NCBI GenBank assembly: GCA_947461225.1
Contig: CANHJV010000002.1
Coordinates: 1-62,962 of the forward strand
Reading direction: 5' to 3'
DNA from: Gemmatimonadota bacterium
GTDB lineage: Bacteria; Gemmatimonadota; Gemmatimonadetes; Gemmatimonadales; Gemmatimonadaceae
DNA length: 62,962 nt
Part shown: piece by piece, positions 54,004-62,220 of the stretch
Position numbering within the stretch: the stretch's first letter is position 1
Layout: the number at the start of each line of letters is the position of its first letter
Made by a program: the position numbers and the translations under genes
Notes under the pieces: generated by a model
The model's input: the letters and a program-made list of their open reading frames with translations, nothing else
What the model was told of the DNA's origin: nothing
The model's database searches: none

Positions 54004-55316
54004 GTGGACCTCGGGACGGGACCGCGGTCCGCCACATCCATGACGGTGTCCGGATCGATGTCGGCACGCGCCAGATCCTGCTCCCTCCTGTTTCGCCGCA
54101 TGGCTTTCTCCCTCGCGTTCTCCCGCTCGGCCATCATGCGCAGCGGCACCAGCACGGCCGCCGTCAGCGGCACCGCGACCATCAGCCCGATGAAGCCGAA
54201 CACCAGTGTCATCAGTGACTGCGCCACCAGCGTGATCGCCGGCGGCAGATCCATCTCGCCGCGCATGAGATAGGGAATGAGCAGGTTGTTCTCGAGGAAC
54301 TGAATCCCCCAATACGCGATCAGCACCGCCAGCGCCTTCTCGGGTGAGTCGACGAAGGCCATGAGCACCGCCGGTACGGCACTCAGCACCGGCCCCACGG
54401 TGGGGATGAACTCGAACAGGCCGGCAATGAACGCCAGCGCGAACGGGGCCTTCACGCCGAGCAGCAGCAACACGATCATGCTCACCATGCCGATCACGAC
54501 CATGGCGATCATCTGCGTTACCAGCCATTTGCGCAGCACGGCCGCCATCTCGGCCAGAATCAGCCGCACCTGCGCGCGTGACGTGGCCGGGACCACCGAC
54601 AGGAGCCAGCCCCGGTACACCTCGGGTTCGGCGCCGATGTACATCGCCAGAAACACCAGCAGCACGAAGGCGGCCACGGCGGCCAGTGTGTTCGAGACGA
54701 ACGAGAACAGATAGCGGCTGGCGCCGCCCAGTCCTTCGGTGATGCGCTTCTTGATGGCCTCGCTGGGCGAGGCGGCGATCGAATCCGCTGCCTGGCGAAT
54801 CACCTGCGCGGCGGTCGGCGTGCGCGTGCTCGTCGAGGGCACGCCCACCGCGACCGGCGCGACCACCGTCGTCGATCCGGCGCTGGCGGGTGGCGTCGCT
54901 GCCGACTTGATCAGCGTCCCGACCAGTCCGGTTCGCTTGGAGTCGATCCACGTCTGGAGCTTGTGAATCGCTTCCGGAAACTCGGTCTGCAGCTGCTTGC
55001 CCTGCTCGATCAGCGTGGGGGCCGTCATCGCCAGCACGCCCCCGATGGTACCGAGCGTGCCCAGCACGATCAGCGCGGACGCGATGCCACGGCGAATCCG
55101 GAACCGCTCAAGGAAGTCGACCCCCCGTCCCACGGCCAAGCCAAAGAGCGTGGCCAGAAAGACGAGAAACAGCAGCGAGCTCACCGACCAGGCCAGCTGC
55201 AGCCCGAACCACACGGCGAGCGCGACGATAGAGGCCCGGGCGAGATCGGCGGTACGCCAGCCTCGCCGCTCAGGGGGCAGCGGCTCGGGGAGCAGATCCT
55301 GATCGGCAATGGTCAT
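54000..55316 (-). CDS. AI-2E/TqsA-family exporter
   Basis: The 438-residue membrane protein has about seven helices with a soluble insert. Family motifs: FLVFLATLFGLAVGRGVDFL near the start and, near the end, GLFEFIPTVGPVLSAVPAVLMAF and YWGIQFLENNLLIPYLMRGEMDLPPAITL. The family includes the autoinducer-2 exporter TqsA and sodium/proton antiporters, so the substrate is open. The insert (about 140-190) is Ala/Thr/Pro-rich. It is the first gene of a pair with the alpha/beta hydrolase. Confidence 0.9.
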   Translation of the reverse strand: MTIADQDLLPEPLPPERRGWRTADLARASIVALAVWFGLQLAWSVSSLLFLVFLATLFGLAVGRGVDFLERFRIRRGIASALIVLGTLGTIGGVLAMTAPTLIEQGKQLQTEFPEAIHKLQTWIDSKRTGLVGTLIKSAATPPASAGSTTVVAPVAVGVPSTSTRTPTAAQVIRQAADSIAASPSEAIKKRITEGLGGASRYLFSFVSNTLAAVAAFVLLVFLAMYIGAEPEVYRGWLLSVVPATSRAQVRLILAEMAAVLRKWLVTQMIAMVVIGMVSMIVLLLLGVKAPFALAFIAGLFEFIPTVGPVLSAVPAVLMAFVDSPEKALAVLIAYWGIQFLENNLLIPYLMRGEMDLPPAITLVAQSLMTLVFGFIGLMVAVPLTAAVLVPLRMMAERENAREKAMRRNRREQDLARADIDPDTVMDVADRGPVPRST

Positions 55317-55428
55317 AGAGACGAAACTACTGCGGAATCCCCGTCCCCGCGGTGCCGCAGGTACCAGTCGCATTCATTCGGCGAAAACCCCCCTCTGTGA
55401 AGCGGACCGATGTACCTTTCGGCCAGCC

Positions 55429-56598
55429 ATGTCAGCATCCGCACCGCTCTATCTCGATACGGTCGACGCCGTCGATCAGTTTCTCGCGAATCTTTCGCCG
55501 GTCCGAGCCATCGCGCTCGACACCGAAGGCGCGAGTTTTCATCGCTTCGTCGACCGCATCTACCTGCTGCAAATGTCGACGGATCGTCATGAAGCCGTGA
55601 TTGATCCGCTCCCGATCGGCAAGCCGTCGCGCTTAGGCGCGCTGATTGAAGATCCGCAGGTGGAAATCGTGTTGCACGATGCCGACTACGATCTGCGCTT
55701 GCTTCATCAAGACTATGGCTGGCAGGTGCGGAATCTGTTCGACACGCGCGTGGCGGCACAGTTGCTAGGGATCCGGGCATTCGGTCTCGCGGCGTTGCTG
55801 GAGCAGTATTTCGGCCTCAAGCTCGACAAGAAGCATCAGCGCGCCGACTGGAGCATGCGCCCGCTCACGGCCGACATGCTCGACTACGCCGCGCAAGACA
55901 CACGCCACCTGCTCGGTCTTCGTGACAAGCTGCATCAGCAGTTGGTCTCGAAGGGACGGTGGCATTGGGCGCAGGAAGAATTCATTCGCGCCGAGACCAC
56001 GCGGTGGGATCCCGATCAGGCCGAGAACAGCTTTCTCCGCATGAAGGGCGCGCGCGATCTCACGCGTCGTGAACTCGCGCGACTTCGGGAGCTCGTGAAG
56101 TGGCGCGACGCGATCGCGTCCGAGCTCGATCGTGCCACCTTCCGCGTGGCCGGCAACGAAACGTTGCTCGATCTCGCGCGTCTCGCGCCCACGTCGCGCG
56201 ACGCATTGTTCGCCGTGAAGGGTTTCCCCCGTGGCATGAATGACGCCCGGGCGCAGGAAGCACTGCAGGCGATCGCACGCGGCAATGCTGTTGCTGAAGC
56301 CGATCTGCCGCGCTTTCCGAAGGCCGCGCGCTGGGACCGCGAAGCGGACTTCGACGATCGCGTGGCGCGGCTCAAGGCCGTCCGCGACGTCGTGGCGACG
56401 GAGCTCGATCTCGATCCGGGCGTGCTCTGCTCTCGCGATCGGATGGAGGCGGTGGCACGCCGCCGTCCTCGTCATGTGGACGACCTGCAGGAGCTCCCGG
56501 AACTCCGGAAGTGGCAGGCCGAAGTCCTCGGCCCGGGATTCGTGAAAGCGCTCGCGCCGTTTGCGACGACCTCCGACTCGCCGTACAAGGCCGACTGA
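55429..56598 (+). CDS. rnd: Ribonuclease D
   Basis: The 389-residue exonuclease trims tRNA and other RNA 3' ends. The DEDDy residues are visible: ALDTEGASF (Asp, Glu), VLHDADYDLRLL (Asp) and YAAQDTRHLLGL (Tyr, Asp). Two HRDC-like domains follow (about 205-290 and 310-385). The ATG at 55429 precedes the exonuclease domain by a normal distance; the 40-codon upstream extension has no family character. It is divergent from the AI-2E gene. Confidence 0.93.
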   Translation: MSASAPLYLDTVDAVDQFLANLSPVRAIALDTEGASFHRFVDRIYLLQMSTDRHEAVIDPLPIGKPSRLGALIEDPQVEIVLHDADYDLRLLHQDYGWQVRNLFDTRVAAQLLGIRAFGLAALLEQYFGLKLDKKHQRADWSMRPLTADMLDYAAQDTRHLLGLRDKLHQQLVSKGRWHWAQEEFIRAETTRWDPDQAENSFLRMKGARDLTRRELARLRELVKWRDAIASELDRATFRVAGNETLLDLARLAPTSRDALFAVKGFPRGMNDARAQEALQAIARGNAVAEADLPRFPKAARWDREADFDDRVARLKAVRDVVATELDLDPGVLCSRDRMEAVARRRPRHVDDLQELPELRKWQAEVLGPGFVKALAPFATTSDSPYKAD

Positions 56599-56894
56599 CG
56601 CCGTTGCGCCCGCCGCGCGACAGTGTGGCGTAGTCGCTACGACCGTGTCAGGGGCGCCCTACGTGTACATCGCCGGAGATGCACGCGTCGCTCGCGAACC
56701 GAGGGGAACGCCGACCGTCGGCCACGCGCGCGGCGTCGTAAGGGCATTTGGAACAATAGGTTAGATGGAGTGTCGAGCTCGGCGTTCTGGCGCGGAACTC
56801 GGTGGCGGAGTTCGGGCCGTCGCGGCATGCCCCATGCAGGGAACCACCGCAGGCTCTCCCCGGGCCTGTCTGTCCCCTCCCGCCGCACCCCCGC
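56599..56894. other. Intergenic region before the lspA-like gene
   Basis: About 300 bases with no credible gene. A short CGTAG-TCG-CTACG hairpin is present just after rnd, too small to call a terminator. The AT-richer patch near 56750-56765 could be the promoter of the next gene, but the boxes are weak. Confidence 0.4.
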
Positions 56895-57455
56895 ATGCGA
56901 CTCGATACGCTTCGCGCTTTGCGCGCCTCAAGCCTGTTCGACACCGTCCGTGCCCGATTCATCGGCATAACGGCCGTCGTGGCCGCCGTCGATCTGCTGT
57001 CGAAGGAAGTGGCGGTCCGGTCACTGGGATCTGCCGGCGTCGTACCGTTCAGCGACCGATTCTCGCTGTTCGTCGTGTTCAACACGGGGAGCGCCGGCGG
57101 CGTTGAAGTGGGCCCGTATACGTGGCAGCTCAACGTGCTGGTTACGCTGATCGCGGTTGGCCTGATCGCGTCGGTCGTGCAGGCGATGGCGGCTGTTGAC
57201 CGCCGCGCCACACGCGCGCTGGCGATGGTCGCCGGCGGAGCGGTCGGCAATCTCCTCAGCATGCTCTTCGGCCCCGAGGGGGTCGCCGACTTTCTCGCCG
57301 TCCAGCTCAGCAGCGAAACGACGATCGTCGCGAACGTGGCCGATTTGGCGCTGTGGGCCGGTGCGGCGATGTTGGCACCCGTGGCCCTGCTGTTGATGCG
57401 CATGGCGCGAGCCGAGCGGTCGGAGCGCGCCATGCTGCGTGTGGAGCTCCCCTAG
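56895..57455 (+). CDS. Divergent signal peptidase II (LspA)-like membrane protein
   Basis: The 186-residue protein has four helices and LspA landmarks: DLLSKEVAV (Asp33, Lys37), VFNTGSAGG (Asn63), GGAVGNLLSM (Asn119), GVADF (Asp132) and NVADLALW (Asp150). The two Asp that match the catalytic pair of the Pseudomonas enzyme remain, but the normally fixed NxxDR is NLLSM, so Asp122 and Arg123 are lost. It may be a paralogue with altered activity rather than the main lipoprotein signal peptidase. ATG at 56895; the longer frame adds only a Pro-rich stretch. Confidence 0.72.
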   Translation: MRLDTLRALRASSLFDTVRARFIGITAVVAAVDLLSKEVAVRSLGSAGVVPFSDRFSLFVVFNTGSAGGVEVGPYTWQLNVLVTLIAVGLIASVVQAMAAVDRRATRALAMVAGGAVGNLLSMLFGPEGVADFLAVQLSSETTIVANVADLALWAGAAMLAPVALLLMRMARAERSERAMLRVELP

Positions 57456-57519
57456 GCGGTGCCGACGTCGGCGGCACCTGAGCGGCGCGCGGCGCTACAC
57501 GCCCAGCGACACGCCCAGC

Positions 57520-57903
57520 CTAGAAGCCCATGTAGGCGCGGACCCTGGGCTCGATGCGCTCTGGGGTCCAAGGCGGAGACCACACCAGATTCATTGTGAC
57601 GTCACCGATGCCGGGGATCGTGCGCAACTGCTGTTCGGCCTCGCCCATAATCTCCGGGCCGGACGGACATCCGGGCGACGTGAGACTCATATCGATCTGC
57701 ACGTTCGACCCGTTCACGTGCACGTCGTAGATCAATCCGAGATCGACGATGTTGAGATTGAGCTCCGGGTCCTTCACGCGACGCAGGACCAGGCGCGCCT
57801 GATCGGCTGAAATCGCGCCTCCGGTGGAGTCCTGCGGGGCCACGTCGGATGGCTCCGTGCTGGCTGGCTCCGCGTCAGGCGTCGGGTCTTGGATCTGATC
57901 CAT
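57520..57903 (-). CDS. DUF59/MIP18-family metal-sulfur cluster assembly factor (SufT-like)
   Basis: The 127-residue protein has an N-terminal acidic/Pro-rich leader of about 30 residues and a DUF59 domain: LRRVKDPELNLNIVDLGLIYDVHVNG, MSLTSPGCPSGPEIMGEAEQQL with the conserved Cys, and GDVTMNLVWSPPWTPERI. Such proteins help mature Fe-S proteins (SufT, PaaD). It stands about 14 kb from the suf operon, as a single gene convergent with the LspA-like gene. Confidence 0.92.
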   Translation of the reverse strand: MDQIQDPTPDAEPASTEPSDVAPQDSTGGAISADQARLVLRRVKDPELNLNIVDLGLIYDVHVNGSNVQIDMSLTSPGCPSGPEIMGEAEQQLRTIPGIGDVTMNLVWSPPWTPERIEPRVRAYMGF

Positions 57904-57940
57904 GCACGAACAATAACCGATCAGTCCAGTCCCTGTTCTG

Positions 57941-59407
57941 CTAGCGCTTTTTCTTTGCGCTCTTTTTCGCCACGGACTTCTTCCCCGAGGTCTTTTTCTT
58001 GGCCGAGGACTTCTTCGCCGCCGACTGCTTGGCCGACGACTGCTTGGCCGACGACTTCTTGGCCGACGACTTCTTGGCCGACGACTTCTTGGCGGCGGCC
58101 CGCTTGGCGGCGGCCCGCTTGGCGGCGGCGCGTTTGGCCGCGGCGGCGCGCCGACGGGAGGCGGCGCTGCTGGCTCGGCTGGACCGGAGTGGGCGGTTCC
58201 AATCCTGCGCGAGATCCGCGCGGAAGCTGACCGGCATCGCCATAACGCCGGTCGGATCGTCCATCACGGCCAGCACGGCGGCATCGGCGAGGTCGTTCCG
58301 GACGTCGGCGATGACCTTGCTGGGACGGCGGGCGCGCGCGGCGTGCACCCGGTTGGTGAGCAGAATGACGAACATCTGCCGATCCGGATCGATCCACAGC
58401 GAGGTGCCCGTGAAGCCGGTGTGGCCGAAGGCGCGCTCCGACATGTATTGGCCGCAGCCCGCTCCACCGTCGCACGTGTCCCACCCTAATGCCCGATGGC
58501 CGGCCGCCCGCTTGGTGAAGAGCGCGACCGCCGAATCGGATACGACTCGCACGCCGTTGTACACGCCGCCATCCAGCAGCATCTGCGCGAACACCGACAG
58601 GTCTTCGGCGGTGCTGAACAATCCCGCGTGACCGGCTACGCCACCAAGGGCATAGGCATTTTCGTCATGCACCTCGCCACGCAGCGGGTAGCCGCGCGGC
58701 GGGGCAATCTCGGTTGGTGCCGTCCGTGCCGACGCCATGGCGTCCGGACGGTAATGGGTGTCCGTCATGCCGAGCTTGGCGAACACGCGGCGCTCGAGGA
58801 ATGCGTCGAGCGACTGGCCGCTGGCCGCTTCCGCCACGAAGCCCAGCAGGTCGGCCCCGAGGTCGGAATACTCGTAGCAACTGCCGGGCGTGCACTGGAT
58901 CGGCGAGGCCAGCACGGCCGCACGCGCTTCGGCCGGGGTCTTCGCGATACGCCAGAGCTCACGTCCAGCCGGGAGACCGGCGCGATGCGTGAGCAGATGA
59001 CGGACCGTCACCTGATCGCGCAGCCCGCCGGAAAAGTCCGGGAGGTACCGCGACACGGGGGCGTCGAGATCGACCTTGCCCGCATCGTACAGCACCATGA
59101 TCGCCGTGGTGGTCGCCACGACCTTCGTGAGCGACGCGAGGTCGTAAATGCTTTCCTGCGACGACACCCGGGTCCGCCCCGTCCAATCGAGCGCACCGAA
59201 GCCGCGCGACAGGACCGAGTAGCCCTTCCGGCCCACCACCACCGACGCGCCCGGATACCCGCCCGCATCGACCCCACGCTGGACCACGCGATCGATCGTG
59301 GACAGGCGCGCCGAGGACATGCCAACAGCCGCTGGTTCCCGTTCAGGGAGCCCGCTGGTGGCCGTCATGTCGGCAGCAGCAATCACGAGTGCGGCGAGCA
59401 GTAACAC
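57941..59407 (-). CDS. Secreted serine hydrolase (class C beta-lactamase family) with histone-like basic tail
   Basis: The 488-residue protein has a signal peptide (residues 1-12), a beta-lactamase/esterase domain and a tail. The nucleophile motif is Ser92-Leu-Thr-Lys95; the YxN motif is Y180-S-D182, as in many esterase-type members, and HTGFTG takes the KTG place. The domain ends near residue 400. Residues 405-488 are almost only Lys, Ala, Ser and Arg in five-residue repeats (AAAKR, SSAKK), like histone H1 tails. Such a tail on an exported enzyme is odd; it might bind anionic cell-wall polymers, lipids or DNA. The repeats are in frame to the stop codon. Confidence 0.85.
   Translation of the reverse strand: MLLLAALVIAAADMTATSGLPEREPAAVGMSSARLSTIDRVVQRGVDAGGYPGASVVVGRKGYSVLSRGFGALDWTGRTRVSSQESIYDLASLTKVVATTTAIMVLYDAGKVDLDAPVSRYLPDFSGGLRDQVTVRHLLTHRAGLPAGRELWRIAKTPAEARAAVLASPIQCTPGSCYEYSDLGADLLGFVAEAASGQSLDAFLERRVFAKLGMTDTHYRPDAMASARTAPTEIAPPRGYPLRGEVHDENAYALGGVAGHAGLFSTAEDLSVFAQMLLDGGVYNGVRVVSDSAVALFTKRAAGHRALGWDTCDGGAGCGQYMSERAFGHTGFTGTSLWIDPDRQMFVILLTNRVHAARARRPSKVIADVRNDLADAAVLAVMDDPTGVMAMPVSFRADLAQDWNRPLRSSRASSAASRRRAAAAKRAAAKRAAAKRAAAKKSSAKKSSAKKSSAKQSSAKQSAAKKSSAKKKTSGKKSVAKKSAKKKR
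57999..58146. repeat. 15-bp tandem repeat coding the Lys/Ala/Ser tail
   Basis: Tandem 15-base units (first type GGCCGACGACTTCTT, then GGCGGCGGCCCGCTT) repeat about nine times within the serine hydrolase gene. Each encodes one pentapeptide (SSAKK or AAAKR type on the minus strand). The unit is a whole number of codons, so copy number can change without breaking the frame. Confidence 0.85.
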
Positions 59408-59619
59408 CAGAGGTGTCCGGCCGTAGGGAGAAGAGCGAAGGGTGGGCGCAACCGCCCCACCATGAGCATTTAAGACGGACCAATGCGTCCGTCAAGCGAA
59501 CCGACCCTGTTTTCACGATCTGGTTGGCCGAAAGCAACGCCGGTTTGGTGATGGCGCCGCACCGACAATCGCATCGTCCGTGGCAGGCAACCCATTGGCG
59601 GCCGATGGTGACAGATTCG

Positions 59620-60204
59620 ATGACACCCATGGAAACCGATGCCGCTATCGTCCGCCGGGCCATCGAGGGTGACGAGCGAGCCATGCGCCTGCTGTGGAAT
59701 CAGCATGCCGCGCATGTCGATGCCGTCGTCCGTCGACTCGCTGCGGATCCCGACCTCGCCGAGGACATCGCGCAGGAGGTCTGGATCCAGATTTTTCGCG
59801 CGCTCCCGTCGTGGCGGGGCGATGCGAAGTTCAGCACGTGGGTACATCGCGTGGCCATCAATCGCACCCTGAACGCGCTCCGGCGCACCAAGCGGCTGGC
59901 CGCTACGGAAACGGCCATCGACGACGACTCGGCCTTCGTTGAACAGGACGCCGAACGCAGCATGCTGGCGCAGTCGATCGACGAGGCGGCGCGCCAGCTG
60001 TCGCCCGGCGCGCGCACGGTGTTCCTGCTGCACGATGTGGAAGGCTATACCCACGAAGAGATCGCGACCGAGCTGGGGATCACCCCCGGCGGATCGAAAT
60101 CGCAACTCTTCAAGGCGCGTGCGAAGCTCCGCCGGTTACTCGCACCGCTGGTCGACACCTCATCAACCGGCATGGATCGCAGCTATGCAGCACCTGGATT
60201 CTGA
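59620..60204 (+). CDS. ECF-type RNA polymerase sigma factor
   Basis: The 194-residue protein has sigma region 2 (AIEGDERAMRLLWNQHAAHV, DLAEDIAQEVWIQIFRALPSW, AKFSTWVHRVAINRTLNALRR) and region 4 (LSPGARTVFLLHDVEGYTHEEIATELGIT, GGSKSQLFKARAKLRRLL). It has no region 1 or 3. The start is not certain: ATGs at 59605, 59620 and 59629 are all possible. The anti-sigma gene starts inside its last codons, so they are translated together. Confidence 0.9.
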   Translation: MTPMETDAAIVRRAIEGDERAMRLLWNQHAAHVDAVVRRLAADPDLAEDIAQEVWIQIFRALPSWRGDAKFSTWVHRVAINRTLNALRRTKRLAATETAIDDDSAFVEQDAERSMLAQSIDEAARQLSPGARTVFLLHDVEGYTHEEIATELGITPGGSKSQLFKARAKLRRLLAPLVDTSSTGMDRSYAAPGF

Positions 60205-60982
60205 GCGGCTCGCCGCCTTCGATCACGAGGCCTTCACGCCCGAGGAGCAGGCGCACCTTGCGGCCTGTGCCACCTGCCGTGGCGAGGTCGAGGCGTACGC
60301 GCACCTCGTGCAGATGGCCGGCGCGCTGCTTCTGCGCGATGCCGCCGATACTGATCACCGCCTGTCGTCGTGGGAGTCGATCGCCGGTGGGTTGCGGCAG
60401 AGCGAATCGTCGGTGGCGGCGCCGATCGCGCCGCGTGACGTGGGACCCACCCCGAGGGCGATCGCGATCACCCGGGCGCCGGCGCCGGCAATCCCGTGGT
60501 GGGGGCGTTCGTCGCTGCGCGCCGCCGCAGCCGTGGCCCTGATGGCCGGTGGGGCGGTGCTGGGGCGCGTCACCTCCGGGGCCCCGCTGTTGTCGTCCGA
60601 GCGCACCGGTCGAGTGGCCGGCGTGATGGCGGAATCGCTCGGCCTCGGTGAGCTGTCGTTGCGCTCCGCCGCCTACGGCGCGGCTGGCGAGTTCGCGTCA
60701 GTAAGTCAGGCCACGAGCCTGTTGAACCGCGCGCAGCGGGACTACGAGCGCGCCTCGTTGTGGCTCGCCGCCAACGACAGCACGCCGCACGACTCCGACG
60801 TGTACCGGGCCCGCCTTGCGGCGCTCGATCAGATGATGGCCGCCTCGCGGGCCGCCCTCAGCGACGCACCGCAGGATCCGGTGCTCAACCAGTACTATCT
60901 TGCCGCCTTCTCCGCACGCGAAGCCACGCTGCAGCAGCTCGGCACCTCGCTGCCCGTGGGCAAGACCATCGAGCGATACTGA
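60185..60982 (+). CDS. Anti-sigma factor with zinc-binding N-terminus
   Basis: The 265-residue protein starts at 60185, 20 bases before the sigma gene ends. The N-terminus has the anti-sigma zinc motif HLAACATCRGE (H-x3-C-x2-C), which should bind the ECF factor. One membrane helix follows (about 117-135, RAAAAVALMAGGAVLG). The periplasmic part is helical and repeat-like (ATSLLNRAQRDYERASLWLAAN, ALSDAPQDPVLNQYYLAAFSA), and would sense the envelope signal. It is 1 base from the PDZ gene. Confidence 0.88.
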   Translation: MQHLDSERLAAFDHEAFTPEEQAHLAACATCRGEVEAYAHLVQMAGALLLRDAADTDHRLSSWESIAGGLRQSESSVAAPIAPRDVGPTPRAIAITRAPAPAIPWWGRSSLRAAAAVALMAGGAVLGRVTSGAPLLSSERTGRVAGVMAESLGLGELSLRSAAYGAAGEFASVSQATSLLNRAQRDYERASLWLAANDSTPHDSDVYRARLAALDQMMAASRAALSDAPQDPVLNQYYLAAFSAREATLQQLGTSLPVGKTIERY

Positions 60983-60983
60983 T

Positions 60984-62198
60984 ATGCGTCTCCCCTCACG
61001 CGCAGCCGCTGGACTGTTGTTCACCGCGGGTACACTCACCGCCGGCGCGCTCAACGCGCAGGCCACGGTGCGCACGCCCACGCGGGTGCGCGGCACCATG
61101 ATCGCCGTCTCGGCCGCGAACGCCTGTGCCGAGTTGGCGGCCACACCGTCGGCGCTCGTCAATGCGCCCGAAGGCATGGCGCTGTTGCGTCTCAAGCGTG
61201 AACTCGAAAGCGCGGCGTTCACGCTCGAGCAACAACAGCAGCTGCAGGGCATCGACGTGCAACGCATCACGCAGGTGCAGCGCGGCGTCGATTCGCTGAT
61301 GCGCGTGGTGGTGCGCTACTACCGGGCCGATGGGTCGGATGGGCCGATGGTCACCCTCAATCGCGGCGACAGCCTACGCGTCGTCATCGAAGGCCGCGCG
61401 ATCGAGCCGAGTCGGGTATTCGTTGCGGTCGACAGCACCATGCGCAGGGTCGCGCCGCAGATGGAGGCCACGATCCGCTCGCTCCAGCCACAGATCACCG
61501 CGTTCATTGCGGCCGCGGAAGCGCAGTCGGGACGTGGCGCCAGCGAGACCGGCTACATGGGCGTGGGACTGCTCGGCGCGCAGGTGCGCACGGTCACGCT
61601 GGAGGGCGTGCTGGTCAGCCACTGCGACTATCCCGTGGTGGAGACGGTCGACGTGGGGTCGCCGGCGTCGCGCGCGGGCGTGCTCGCCGGTGATACCGTG
61701 CTGGCGTACAACGGGCGCGATCTCAAGCAGCGCGCCGTGAACTACCAGAGCATGCTGGTGCCGGGGGAGACGGTGCGCATGCGGGTGAAGCGCGGAGCGA
61801 AGGCCCGCGAGATTCCGGTCACGGTCGCGACGCGTGCTCGGGAGGTTAGCGGGCGGCTCATGATCTCGTCGGTCGCCCCATCGGCCGCAGCGGGCGAGCT
61901 GCGGTTCTCGACGAGCGGAGTTGCCGTGTTGCTCGGCGCCCAGTTCTCCACCGTCGACGACGAGCTCGCCGAGAGTCTCGGCCTCGAACCGGGCATTCTG
62001 GTGTTGCGTGCGCCGTCGGGGACGCCGATCGCCGAGGCCGGTGTTCGCGGTGGCGAAGTGATTCGTACGATCAACGGCGTGGCGGTGCGCGATGTGCAGG
62101 CACTGCGGCGCGTGATCATGCGCGGTGGCACGCGCGAGGCGCGGCTGGGCGTCCTGTCGAGGGCGAATGGCCCGAGAACCGTAACGCTACGCTGGTAA
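60984..62198 (+). CDS. Secreted double-PDZ protein without protease domain
   Basis: The 404-residue protein has a signal peptide (residues 1-22), a helical region (about 40-200) and two PDZ domains: GYMGVGLLGAQVRTVTLEGV with GSPASRAGVLAGDTVLAYNG, and GVAVLLGAQFSTVDDELAES with GSPIAEAGVRGGEVIRTINGV-like GTPIAEAGVRGGEV. No HtrA-type catalytic triad is present. As third gene of the sigma/anti-sigma operon it may bind misfolded envelope proteins and help signal to the anti-sigma factor. Confidence 0.85.
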   Translation: MRLPSRAAAGLLFTAGTLTAGALNAQATVRTPTRVRGTMIAVSAANACAELAATPSALVNAPEGMALLRLKRELESAAFTLEQQQQLQGIDVQRITQVQRGVDSLMRVVVRYYRADGSDGPMVTLNRGDSLRVVIEGRAIEPSRVFVAVDSTMRRVAPQMEATIRSLQPQITAFIAAAEAQSGRGASETGYMGVGLLGAQVRTVTLEGVLVSHCDYPVVETVDVGSPASRAGVLAGDTVLAYNGRDLKQRAVNYQSMLVPGETVRMRVKRGAKAREIPVTVATRAREVSGRLMISSVAPSAAAGELRFSTSGVAVLLGAQFSTVDDELAESLGLEPGILVLRAPSGTPIAEAGVRGGEVIRTINGVAVRDVQALRRVIMRGGTREARLGVLSRANGPRTVTLRW

Positions 62199-62220
62199 CG
62201 CCGGTGGTGAGCCGGCCGCC

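Noticed and set aside
57999-58146. Possible CRISPR or satellite array
   Set aside because: Units are 15 bases without spacers and lie in frame inside a coding gene, where they encode a Lys/Ala/Ser tail.
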